A stretch of 8,508 nt of DNA from JAUUZQ01 sp964538375. GTDB taxonomy: Bacteria; Bacteroidota; Bacteroidia; Bacteroidales; GCA-2748055. The translations under genes and the position numbers were made by a program. A model generated the notes under the pieces. The model made no database searches and was not told where the DNA came from. It worked only from the letters and a program-made list of their open reading frames with translations. The DNA is taken from contig CAZIFQ010000055.1 of the NCBI GenBank assembly GCA_964538375.1, positions 1 to 8,508 of the forward strand, written 5' to 3'. Of this stretch, positions 1-6,233 are shown one piece after another (positions within the stretch are counted from its first letter, which is position 1; each line of letters begins with the position of its first letter).

Positions 1-211
1 TGACAAGCTCTTTCTTATCAGTTTTATTATAATCCATAATACGTTGTAAATGTGGGTCCGGTACGTCAAATTTACGAATCCATCTTAAAATAGTCGAATG
101 ACCATTTATTCCATATTTTCTTTTTGCTTCTGCTTGAGTAAGTTGTCCTGTCGTTACCTGGACTACAACTTCTCGTTTAAAGGAGTCACTAAACATTTTT
201 TGTCCTGACAT
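1..211 (-). CDS. IS3-family transposase OrfA, N-terminal part (runs off the window)
   Basis: Seventy codons are visible before the window edge. The product begins MSGQKMFSDSFKREVVVQV and continues through a helix-turn-helix region, with QAEAKRKYGI, STILRWIRKF and PHLQRIMDYN following in order. This matches the N-terminal DNA-binding half of IS3-type OrfA proteins (transposase_8 / InsE-like), which bind the element's terminal repeats. In the family the catalytic DDE domain is made by a second frame through a -1 frameshift, and that part would lie outside the window. The start at 211 is the first methionine; Met6 is an alternative. The reading frame is open with no stop in the visible part, so nothing shows it to be broken here. 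Confidence 0.75.
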   Translation of the reverse strand, partial: MSGQKMFSDSFKREVVVQVTTGQLTQAEAKRKYGINGHSTILRWIRKFDVPDPHLQRIMDYNKTDKKELV

Positions 212-250
212 AAGGTTACATTTTGTGTAAACCTATTTTAGGACAAGACA
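1..250 (-). mobile_element. Truncated end of an IS3-like insertion sequence
   Basis: This is the left part of a transposase gene plus a presumed terminal repeat; the rest of the element lies outside the window. Read on the minus strand, the end begins TGTCTTGTCCTAAAATAGG, starting at 250 with the TG that IS3-family ends usually carry, and runs about 40 bp to the transposase start. The exact outer boundary is inferred, because neither the partner repeat nor a target duplication can be seen. A perfect hairpin (CAAGAC at 244-249, GTCTTG at 253-258) straddles the proposed end. The element sits about 160 bp beyond the 3' end of the thioredoxin operon and does not interrupt a visible gene. Confidence 0.6.
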
Positions 251-412
251 GGGTCTTGCTGTATTTCAAACTATAAATAATCTTTGTATTTATATATCAA
301 GTCATTATTTAGGATTTCAATCTAGTCGATTTTGAATCTCTAATCTAAGTTTTAGTCGAAAGGTAAAATTAGTAATTATTGTAATGCGTATGCAATAATA
401 TATACATGCATT
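251..412. other. AT-rich spacer between the IS end and the thioredoxin operon
   Basis: Very AT-rich sequence with no open frame of note. It lies downstream of the minus-strand operon, so a transcript end is expected here, but I see no stem followed by a T-run that would make a convincing terminator. Near 383-407 there is a loose alternation of GTATGCA and TATACATGCA words, too imperfect to call. Confidence 0.4.
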
Positions 413-1831
413 TTAGCGCTTACCCTGTACCAGATACCAGCCCACCCAGGCATCCATTTGCTTAACAGATTTGGGTCTGAGCAAAATCTTGCGCTTGTCA
501 TCTAATAAGAATATTGTAGGTGTAGCGAATACATGGTATGCCTCGACAACAGGACCGTCCCATTTTTGATAGTCACATATACTGATAAAAGGGAAAACAC
601 CCGTGAAGTTTTTGAAAATTTGTTTGTCTTCATCAAGGGAAACAAAAACGACTTCTACGTCATGAATTTTCCATTTTTCGTACAATAGGGCAATTTGTGT
701 AAGTTCTTCCGGGCATTTTGGGCACCAGCTTGCACCAAATACTACTACCTTATATTTACTATTTATCTCTGATAGCTTTTGGGGGGAATTGGCAGGTTGG
801 TAGCCCGGTGCAAAACAATCTTCTTTGAAAGCAAAGTCGGGAGCTATGTTTCCTATTTTCATGGCACGATAGCTTTCCAACTGCCCGGCGAGCTTGTTAT
901 CAATGGTGCAACTTACTTCGTTCAGCACTTTCAGGGCCAGATACTCTGAGGATTCAAACAAGCTGCGGCGTTCAAATAATTTAAACAGGTAATTGCTTAT
1001 TTCATTCAGTTTTTTCTCATCAGATGCAAGATTTTCTATCATAAAGTCGATGGAGATTTTCATTTCGGTAAACACCGAATCTAATGGACATCCGCTGTTT
1101 TCGATAAGCCAAAAATGACTTTCGATCGTTTCCCGCAACAAACCGCTTTTATACAGACGTGGGTCTGCATAATCCATATTTCTGAATGCTGCTATGGCAG
1201 CCGGAATTTCTTCTGTGCGGTATTGTGCTATGGTAGGAACGGAACTAAGCAATTTACGTACAAGTAAAAACCAGCTAACATAAGTTTTGGGGTTTAAACT
1301 TGTCAAAAAAACCTTGTCTTCTTCTTTTATTCGCTGTTTTTCCGTTTCAATGGCAATTATTGTTTTTTCATGAATGGTAAAAAGCGAATCCAAACGATAA
1401 ATTTTCTCCAAATAATTCCATGCACTAAGGGCTTGTTCTCGTCGGGGGTGCTCGGCTGCATATTGGGCAAATAGTTGATTTTGTTTACCTGAAGTTATTA
1501 CCACCGTTTCAGGAAATGCCAGCGCTTCGCCTTTCAGCTTTAAATTTTCATTAGCCGCCAGTATCACAATAAAAGCTTTATTGTCTTCTGCTGCCAGGTA
1601 GTCCATGCCATAATCTTTACCGCTGAATGAAAGTTGGAAGAGTCCCTTTTCGCTTATCTTAACACTGTCGATTGCATAAGTATTAAAACCCTCAAAGCCA
1701 AACAGTTTAACCTGCTGATTGGCAAGATTGGGAAAGTTTCCGCTGATGGTTTGTTGGGCTGTAATCACCGAAGAAACCAGAGTGAATATGGTTAATATTC
1801 CTATAAGGGTTAGTTTTTTAGTTATGTTCAT
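413..1831 (-). CDS. Thioredoxin-like (TlpA/ResA type) periplasmic oxidoreductase
   Basis: The 472-residue product has a signal peptide (MNITKKLTL, hydrophobic run, then cleavage near ITAQQ). An N-terminal beta-rich region of about residues 28-120 looks like the DUF4369 domain often fused to Bacteroidota TlpA proteins. A helical middle region precedes a C-terminal thioredoxin fold with the active site WCPKC (Cys370 and Cys373) and the cis-proline loop FATPT (Pro438). TlpA/ResA proteins exchange thiols and disulfides in the periplasm, usually as reductants; the substrate here is unknown. The CPKC dipeptide is not the commonest TlpA version. Last gene of the operon. An upstream ATG at 1867 is in frame and overlaps the preceding stop as ATGA, giving 484 residues and suggesting translational coupling. 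I chose 1831 because it gives a normal signal-peptide N-region, but the longer form is possible. Confidence 0.85.
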   Translation of the reverse strand: MNITKKLTLIGILTIFTLVSSVITAQQTISGNFPNLANQQVKLFGFEGFNTYAIDSVKISEKGLFQLSFSGKDYGMDYLAAEDNKAFIVILAANENLKLKGEALAFPETVVITSGKQNQLFAQYAAEHPRREQALSAWNYLEKIYRLDSLFTIHEKTIIAIETEKQRIKEEDKVFLTSLNPKTYVSWFLLVRKLLSSVPTIAQYRTEEIPAAIAAFRNMDYADPRLYKSGLLRETIESHFWLIENSGCPLDSVFTEMKISIDFMIENLASDEKKLNEISNYLFKLFERRSLFESSEYLALKVLNEVSCTIDNKLAGQLESYRAMKIGNIAPDFAFKEDCFAPGYQPANSPQKLSEINSKYKVVVFGASWCPKCPEELTQIALLYEKWKIHDVEVVFVSLDEDKQIFKNFTGVFPFISICDYQKWDGPVVEAYHVFATPTIFLLDDKRKILLRPKSVKQMDAWVGWYLVQGKR

Positions 1832-1863
1832 ATCAAACGACAAATTCCCTGGTGACTGAAGTG

Positions 1864-3108
1864 TCATTCCTTAAGACAACGCACAGAGAATCCGTACGCC
1901 CGGCCGTAGCTGACCATGTCGGTAGTGCTGCTGGTGAAGAGCAGGTACCGCGAGTAGGTACCATCTAAGGTACTTGACCAATAGTAGCCGTAAGAGCCTG
2001 CACCGTAGAGCGAACCAGTGCTGTAGATGCGGCTGCCGGCAACGGGCAATTTAAGCGGTGAGGCAAAAGCCCCGGCTGCGTTGTTGCTGCTCCAGCTCTG
2101 ACGCTCTGCATCTAATTCCGCTTCCGTTGGTAATCTGTATCCGTTTGGGCATGGATTGTTTGTGCCACTTATTCCCTGCCATAAATTATCGTTTTTTGGG
2201 CTACGCCAGTCATAAGGGGCACTACTATTTTTTATAAAATCATCATGCCCGGGAGTATCACTGCTACTTAATGTTGATGTAGTTCCCGAAGTACGCAACT
2301 GATGACCGTCGGCAGCTCTGCCCCATTGGTACAAATCGCCGTAAGTATTGGCATCAGTGCTTGAAGTAGCCACTTGTGAAGCTCCCAGATTGCGATTCAT
2401 CCATATTTTACCAGTGGTAGGGTTTTCTACTTCGCCATCTGCTAGTCGTGTTTTCCATACTGGCGTTTCTCCAACAAAGGTTAATACCTGTCCTTCATTT
2501 CCTGTTGAAACAGTTACCCATTCAGAGCCGTCCCAATATTGCATTTCACCGGTTTGTGTGCCGGTGGGTACGCTTGGGTCGGTTTCGGTTTCGATATATG
2601 TTCCTAAGTCGCTGATTTGGCTCTCTGTAATTGAAATACCGGTGGATTTGTCCCATGCAGTAAATACAGGGTCGGTTTCGCTTATTCCACCCTCAATACT
2701 TTCTGCTGTTTTTGCATGCAAAGCATAAGGAACACTTAACAATTGGCTTGTTCCGGTAATAGTGTAACTTGTTTCGCCCGTTGGGTCGGTTTCGGTTTTA
2801 ATAAAATAAATATTGTTTGCCCAGTTAATTGTAGCTATTTCGCCTGAAACTACAGTTGCATTGTCTCCGCCAATTTCAAAACTCACTAAGCCATTGGCAT
2901 TAGTTGTTGGTGTTTGAGTTTCAACATAAACAGGTGTTCCATCTGCTGAACCTTGCAATATGCTTATCTGCATCCCCACCGGTGTGTTAGTGACTAGAAC
3001 ATCGTTGCTATTGCGAACAACAGCCTGATAACTCATTTTCTCAGGACTTTGTGCCCATGTATTTAAAGAAAGAAGCAGTATTACTAAAATTGGAGTGAAT
3101 TTTTTCAT
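1864..3108 (-). CDS. FISUMP-domain surface protein with C-type-lectin-like, possibly hypervariable C-terminus
   Basis: The 414-residue secreted protein has a signal peptide 1-19 (cleavage WA|QSPEK). Residues 20-135 form a beta-sandwich module (SYQAVVRNSN, SVPYALHAKTAE) common in Bacteroidota adhesin-like proteins. A spacer carries repeated ETDP motifs and a QYWDGSEWV strand. The FISUMP domain runs from about 225 (GKIWMNRNLGA, YGDLYQWGR, CPNGYRLPTE, YWSST, GFSVRC) to the end. The fold is the formylglycine-enzyme/C-type-lectin type, with Cys320 and Cys411 as a likely disulfide pair. DGR target proteins share this fold and this C-terminal position of diversity, and the tail of this gene has the base composition expected of such a region (see the separate entry). 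The role is probably ligand binding or adhesion at the cell surface; the ligand is unknown. Second gene of the operon: 6 bp after the T9SS gene, and its stop overlaps a possible start of the thioredoxin gene. Confidence 0.85.
   Translation of the reverse strand: MKKFTPILVILLLSLNTWAQSPEKMSYQAVVRNSNDVLVTNTPVGMQISILQGSADGTPVYVETQTPTTNANGLVSFEIGGDNATVVSGEIATINWANNIYFIKTETDPTGETSYTITGTSQLLSVPYALHAKTAESIEGGISETDPVFTAWDKSTGISITESQISDLGTYIETETDPSVPTGTQTGEMQYWDGSEWVTVSTGNEGQVLTFVGETPVWKTRLADGEVENPTTGKIWMNRNLGASQVATSSTDANTYGDLYQWGRAADGHQLRTSGTTSTLSSSDTPGHDDFIKNSSAPYDWRSPKNDNLWQGISGTNNPCPNGYRLPTEAELDAERQSWSSNNAAGAFASPLKLPVAGSRIYSTGSLYGAGSYGYYWSSTLDGTYSRYLLFTSSTTDMVSYGRAYGFSVRCLKE
1866..2035 (-). other. 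Candidate diversity-generating variable region (VR) at the 3' end of the FISUMP gene
   Basis: By hand count, 1861-2100 is about 57% GC, against about 33% in 1801-1860 and 47% in 2101-2220. In codons 359-405, 27 of 47 end in C, mostly TAC, AGC, GGC, ACC, GAC and GTC. These are what adenine-directed mutagenesis makes from AAC template codons, and no Asn codon remains in the stretch. The end (CGG GCG TAC GGA TTC TCT GTG CGT TGT) encodes the GFSVRC motif typical of Bacteroidota lectin-fold VR tails, where the mutagenic-homology site would lie. The limits are approximate. No reverse transcriptase or template repeat is in the window, so the assignment rests on composition and position alone. Confidence 0.45.
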
Positions 3109-3114
3109 AATAAC

Positions 3115-3603
3115 TTATCTTTTTATGATTCTGAATGTTTTTATTTCTTGACTTACATCAATGACCTTCAACAAATATGTTGCTGATGAAAGACTTGTCA
3201 CAGGGATTTCTGTTTGAGCAGAATTAAGTTCGTTGCTTAAAAGAAGTTTGCCATTCATATCATAGATTTGATATCGAAGGGTTCTGTAGGAATAATCCTC
3301 AATTTTTAATATTAATTGATTTCTTGTTGGGTTTGGATAGACTGAACATTCCAGGGAAATGCCTTTTGCATCTTCAATTCCGATCACAACTGATATTTCG
3401 TAGGGTTGTTGAACACCTTGAGCAAGCGAACCATTTGTTCCATTGTTGGTTTTGTAAACCACTTGTCCAACGGTATAACTTGCAGAGCCACCTGATCCAG
3501 TTGCAGTGCCCCCAGAAGTTGGAATAACTTCTTGTGCCAGCAATCCTGTATTGACAATACTAAATAGTAGTATTGCCGCACATTGTTTTATCACATGTTG
3601 CAT
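3115..3603 (-). CDS. Small secreted protein with type IX secretion C-terminal sorting domain
   Basis: The 162-residue protein has a signal peptide 1-23 (cleavage near LLA|QEVIP). A short glycine-rich module follows at 24-70 (GGTATGSGGSASYTVGQVVY, then GSLAQGVQQPYEI). The C-terminal type-A T9SS sorting domain spans about 85-162, with the YPNP motif at 89-92, YQIYDMNGKLL, TYLLKVIDV and the basic end KTFRIIKR. Such domains route proteins through the T9SS across the outer membrane, where they are cleaved and attached to the surface or released. The cargo part is only about 45 residues and has no enzyme motif, so it may be a structural or partner protein for the FISUMP protein. First gene of the operon; the start at 3603 directly precedes the signal peptide and no Shine-Dalgarno is evident. 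Confidence 0.85.
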   Translation of the reverse strand: MQHVIKQCAAILLFSIVNTGLLAQEVIPTSGGTATGSGGSASYTVGQVVYKTNNGTNGSLAQGVQQPYEISVVIGIEDAKGISLECSVYPNPTRNQLILKIEDYSYRTLRYQIYDMNGKLLLSNELNSAQTEIPVTSLSSATYLLKVIDVSQEIKTFRIIKR

Positions 3604-3927
3604 TGGGAATTATTGTTAGGGTTATTACTAATTTAATGCAAGTTATGTCTTTTTAGTGCTGAAAGTCAAGCAGATGAAAAATTTTGACGTATTTATCCAG
3701 TATGTTATTGAGCAGATTTTGCTACTGAATCAGCTAGGGATGCGTTTAAAATACCTCCCTTTATTTACTTTTCATATACTGGGGAGGTTGATACTGAAAT
3801 AGATCATTTTCTCTTTCCTAAATTGTTTGGGGGAGGATTTTTTCCCGGCATCACTCCCTAATCCAGAAAATTCCACGTCCGGTCACCACATCATACAATC
3901 TCCTCCCTTGTTCCGAAAAGACAAATG
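3604..3927. other. Intergenic region holding repeat copy A
   Basis: A 324-bp gap between two minus-strand genes. It contains one copy of the G-rich structured repeat (3753-3843) and the upstream region of the operon. The nearest promoter-like pair for the operon (TTGA at 3666-3669 and TAACTTGC at 3638-3645, minus strand, 20 bp apart) matches the Bacteroidetes consensus poorly. A further CTCCTCCC at 3900-3907 is complementary to the G-rich box of the repeat. No open frame of interest is seen. Confidence 0.5.
3753..3843 (+). repeat. Structured G-rich interspersed repeat, copy A
   Basis: The layout is ACCTCCCTTTATT, variable loop, GGGGAGGTTGA, variable spacer, AATTGTTTGGGGGAGGATTTTTT. ACCTCCC (3753-3759) and GGGAGGT (3782-3788) can form a 7-bp stem. 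The second G-rich box (3829-3836) could pair with the same C-rich arm instead, and it runs into six T residues. The distances between boxes (28 and 45 bp) are the same as in copy B, and the 45-bp distance recurs in copy C. The T-run is on the plus strand, while both flanking genes read on the minus strand. Confidence 0.7.
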
Positions 3928-5022
3928 CTAATAAGGCGTCAACTCTAAAAGATCTTCCCACTCCTCACTCTCATTCATCAATTGCAATACCCAATCCCAG
4001 TAAGTGATGCTGTCTATTTTATAGTATCGGTCTTCAATACAATGTAAATTCCCTTCAATAAAAAAGCGTTTAAATTTCCTGGGATACTTTTCATGCAGAT
4101 TTCCTGAGATCTCCACTAAGAATGATCGAAAATCTTCTGGAGTCATTTCAAGGAAATTATCGCTTATCACGTAATCCTCATAACTGCTAAACAAACCTAT
4201 CGTCAGCAGTGAATCCTTTGCAAGCATAGCATCGTACCAATAAATTAATTGTCCATCACACAAGTCACAATCCTCCGGAATAAGCTGGTCCAGCTTCCAT
4301 GTTTCTTTAATAGACTCCCACGTCTCCTTGTCCGTTGGATTTAAGAGGCCCGCTCCGCTTTCATTGATTACATAAATTTTTGCCTCAGGGTAGTAATGAC
4401 GGACCAGCCTGCTCATGATAATCGTGCCATATCCTCCGGCGCTACATCCGGTTATCATAACTTTTTCAAGAACAGGAAACTTCTTTTTAGTCAGGGCCAT
4501 AGCAGCTGAGCTGGCCCGGAATCCCCAATGGAAATGATCTACAATGCCATCATTATCATAATCTGCTGCCCTGTCACCCATGAAAACCGACCCGTCGCAG
4601 TAGGGTAGTAACACCTGGTTCCACTCCTCTTCCAATCTATCTGCCAGGGCAATAGCAAAATTCGACACCCTCACATTTTTTTCATACACTTCCTCTTTTG
4701 CTTTTTCCATTCCTGGCCAGGAGGCTCCTCCTCCCTGCAAAGTAATCATCAGGTTTTCCACACCTGGACTTATATCCTTCACCGCAACAAAATATTCACC
4801 ATCAAACAAACACCTGCAATCAGATCGTAAAAAGTAATAATTTTCCCAACCCTCCACTACTTTATTTGGCTCATTTCGAACAGGTACAATATCAGAGTAT
4901 TTCTCTAAATTGAAGGAGCTTGAATCATCAAATTCGCTTACAGGATAGTCAAAGCTTTGGGTCTGGCAATTTTGCATGGCCATTGAAAATATGACCGTTA
5001 ATAAAACTATAATTTGACGCAT
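3928..5022 (-). CDS. Secreted pectinacetylesterase/NOTUM-family hydrolase
   Basis: The 364-residue alpha/beta hydrolase has an N-terminal signal sequence (MRQIIVLLTVIFSMAM). Visible family landmarks are the oxyanion-hole GGGASW (97-102), YCDGSVFMGD (141-150), and the nucleophile elbow GCSAGGYG with Ser194. A candidate acid is Asp283 (SYEDYVISDNF, which resembles the NOTUM acid loop), and a candidate histidine is His327 (GNLHC). The family removes acetyl groups from pectin in plants and bacteria and palmitoleate from Wnt in animals; the substrate here cannot be read from sequence. Cysteine-rich sites (CRC at 69-71, CDLC at 252-255, Cys142, Cys193, Cys328) suggest disulfides. Cys19 could be a lipoprotein cysteine, but its context MQNC is atypical. 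It stands alone, with its own promoter, between repeat copies A and B. Confidence 0.8.
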   Translation of the reverse strand: MRQIIVLLTVIFSMAMQNCQTQSFDYPVSEFDDSSSFNLEKYSDIVPVRNEPNKVVEGWENYYFLRSDCRCLFDGEYFVAVKDISPGVENLMITLQGGGASWPGMEKAKEEVYEKNVRVSNFAIALADRLEEEWNQVLLPYCDGSVFMGDRAADYDNDGIVDHFHWGFRASSAAMALTKKKFPVLEKVMITGCSAGGYGTIIMSRLVRHYYPEAKIYVINESGAGLLNPTDKETWESIKETWKLDQLIPEDCDLCDGQLIYWYDAMLAKDSLLTIGLFSSYEDYVISDNFLEMTPEDFRSFLVEISGNLHEKYPRKFKRFFIEGNLHCIEDRYYKIDSITYWDWVLQLMNESEEWEDLLELTPY

Positions 5023-5052
5023 ATCTATCAGTTGTCTGATTTAGTATTAATC

Positions 5053-5083
5053 CAAAATTAAACAATAGCATTTCCATTTCAAA
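5053..5083 (-). promoter_or_regulatory. Bacteroidetes-type promoter of the hydrolase gene
   Basis: On the minus strand, TTTG (5083-5080) is followed after exactly 19 bp by TAATTTTG (5060-5053). This is a perfect match to the Bacteroidetes primary-sigma consensus TTTG-N19-21-TAnnTTTG. Transcription would start near 5046, leaving a leader of roughly 20-25 nt before the ATG at 5022. It is the only promoter in the window that fits the full consensus. Confidence 0.75.
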
Positions 5084-5214
5084 AAAACCACTGTGCATTG
5101 TGTAATTCCCGGGCATACTCAGAACTCTTGTAATTTTTACTATCCCTCCTCCCAACAAAGCTACCCCGTCTCCTGAGTTTACCGAGGGATTGCAAACTAC
5201 ACTGAAAAAGAGGT

Positions 5215-5241
5215 TTCGGGCGCATAAGGGTGTAACCCGAA
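5215..5241. repeat. Short intergenic hairpin
   Basis: TTCGGG (5215-5220) and CCCGAA (5236-5241) form a perfect 6-bp stem around a 15-nt loop. There is no T-run next to it, so it is not a standard terminator. It lies between the hydrolase promoter and repeat copy B and its role is unknown. Confidence 0.4.
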
Positions 5242-5263
5242 GGATAGCAAATAATCCAAATTA

Positions 5264-5353
5264 ACCTCCCTTTATTCGCTACCCGATTACAGGGGAGGTT
5301 GAACAGTGTTTATGGACAATTTACTATTTTGAATTATTTGGGGGAGCTTTTTT
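5264..5353 (+). repeat. Structured G-rich interspersed repeat, copy B
   Basis: Same layout as copy A: ACCTCCCTTTATT, loop, GGGGAGGTTGA, spacer, AATTATTTGGGGGAG and a T-run. The stem here extends to 8 bp (AACCTCCC 5263-5270, GGGAGGTT 5293-5300). The distance from the C-rich arm to the first G-box (28 bp) and from the first to the second G-box (45 bp) equals copy A, although the loop and spacer sequences differ almost completely. The last bases read GAGCTTTTTT instead of GAGGATTTTTT. Confidence 0.7.
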
Positions 5354-5468
5354 CATTCCAATGAGGTAGAAAGGTGCAAGTTCTTAGAAGTCCGATATCA
5401 AATTCCCAAAATTATTTTATACCTTAGTGTTACTCTAATCACAGATATAGAGTGAATATATGCAACTG

Positions 5469-5491
5469 CGCACATACAGCTTCGTTGTGCG
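5469..5491. repeat. Boundary hairpin, unit 1
   Basis: CGCACA (5469-5474) and TGTGCG (5486-5491) pair as a 6-bp stem around TACAGCTTCGT. In the second unit the stem is one pair longer because base 6209 is C. The left arm is the CGCACA word repeated at every unit boundary. Confidence 0.6.
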
Positions 5492-5531
5492 GCATATAAT
5501 AATTCAAGCCACTGATTAAAATTAGAGAATT

Positions 5532-6200
5532 ATGAAAAAACTATTTTTGGGATTATTCCTGGTACTAATAACATCTTGCTCTTTAGGCACTATAGAGGAT
5601 TTAAGAGAATTAGTAACAAACTGTTTATGTACTGTTAATGTTAATCTTGAAACACTTGCGAACAAAGAAAAAGGAAGCATTAAAGAGTTTTCTTTCATAA
5701 ATAGTAAGTTGTTTGACTTGGGAATCAGTAAAGAAGACTTTGCATTAAGTTCTGCGATTCTAATAAATAATTATTATGAAATTGACTCAGGGCAAATAAT
5801 AAAAGTAAACATTGTTAAAGATAGTGGAGATATGAATAAGGATACCACAACTTATACTTATGAACAAAGTGTAATAGAGGAACAATCTCCAAAATATTTT
5901 GAAATTGAAACGATTATAAATGATTTTGTAAAGAATATATATCAAGGAAATTTCTATAAATGTAAAATGTTGACTGATATCCCTGTAGCAACTGAAGAAT
6001 TTAACTTAGAAATGACCAAAATTTTTGGAAGTCTTGAAAAAGGATATATTAACACAAAAATATTTAGTTACAAAGTGGAAGAAAAAGTATATCATATCTA
6101 CAGTGGAATTTTTACTGAAAATGATATACTAAAACTTTTTAGAATGGCCTTTAAAGAAACAGAGAATGGTTTAAAAATAATTGCATTTGAATTCTATTAA
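5532..6200 (+). CDS. Unrecognised lipoprotein, first copy
   Basis: The 222-residue product begins with a lipoprotein signal (KKLFLGLFLVLITSC, lipidated Cys16), so it should be anchored in the inner or outer membrane. I do not recognise the family. Residues 20-100 carry two further cysteines (NCLC) and an acidic, helix-rich stretch (LGISKEDFALSSAILINN). Residues 100-222 alternate strands and helices and end KETENGLKIIAFEFY, a shape somewhat like DUF3887/DUF4019 or NTF2-like lipoproteins; this is only an impression. The start is fixed by the signal peptide; no Shine-Dalgarno precedes it, only AATTAGAGAATT. The leader and the whole gene are repeated exactly at 6273-6941. Codon use is strongly AT-biased compared with the left-hand genes, in keeping with acquisition from elsewhere. 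Confidence 0.85.
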   Translation: MKKLFLGLFLVLITSCSLGTIEDLRELVTNCLCTVNVNLETLANKEKGSIKEFSFINSKLFDLGISKEDFALSSAILINNYYEIDSGQIIKVNIVKDSGDMNKDTTTYTYEQSVIEEQSPKYFEIETIINDFVKNIYQGNFYKCKMLTDIPVATEEFNLEMTKIFGSLEKGYINTKIFSYKVEEKVYHIYSGIFTENDILKLFRMAFKETENGLKIIAFEFY

Positions 6201-6208
6201 TAATACAA

Positions 6209-6233
6209 CCGCACATACAGCTTCGTTGTGCGG
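6209..6233. repeat. Boundary hairpin, unit 1/unit 2 junction
   Basis: CCGCACA (6209-6215) and TGTGCGG (6227-6233) form a perfect 7-bp stem with an 11-nt loop. It lies 8 bp after the stop of the first lipoprotein gene and 39 bp before the start of the second. It lacks a T-run. It could slow or end transcription, or be the footprint of the duplication event. Confidence 0.65.

Larger units (their letters stand above)
5023..5531. other. Intergenic region with promoter, hairpin and repeat copy B
   Basis: A 509-bp gap between divergent genes. It holds the promoter of the hydrolase (5053-5083), a C-rich stretch CCCTCCTCCC around 5145-5155, a hairpin at 5215-5241, repeat copy B (5264-5353), and the left boundary of the tandem duplication (5469). 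No believable gene is present; a 19-codon frame from 5459 overlaps the boundary hairpin and looks accidental. No promoter matching the Bacteroidetes consensus well is visible ahead of the lipoprotein gene at 5532. Confidence 0.5.
5469..6215 (+). repeat. Tandem duplication, unit 1 (747-bp perfect match, 741-bp period)
   Basis: Positions 5469-6215 are identical base for base to 6210-6956. The two stretches share the 6-bp word CGCACA where they meet (6210-6215). Identity stops sharply: 5468 is G where 6209 is C, and 6216 is T where 6957 is A. Each unit carries a short hairpin, a leader and one complete lipoprotein gene. The unit is much more AT-rich (about 27-30% GC) than the genes to its left. 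Confidence 0.97.

Noticed and set aside
2348..2728. Plus-strand open frame of 126 codons
   Set aside because: It lies antisense inside the FISUMP gene, has no signal peptide or recognisable domain, and its composition follows from the opposite coding strand.
3324..3581. Overlapping small frames on both strands within the T9SS-domain gene
   Set aside because: They overlap a well-supported gene in other frames and show no protein features of their own.
3638..3669. Promoter for the T9SS-FISUMP-thioredoxin operon
   Set aside because: The TTGA and TAACTTGC words are correctly spaced but deviate from TTTG and TAnnTTTG at several positions.
3753..3843. Rho-independent terminator in repeat copy A
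   Set aside because: The T-run is on the plus strand while both adjacent genes read on the minus strand, and the near stem is separated from the T-run by about 50 bp.
5459..5518. A 19-codon frame beginning at the ATG before the boundary hairpin
   Set aside because: It reads straight through the hairpin and is explained by that repeat; there is no leader and no support for translation.
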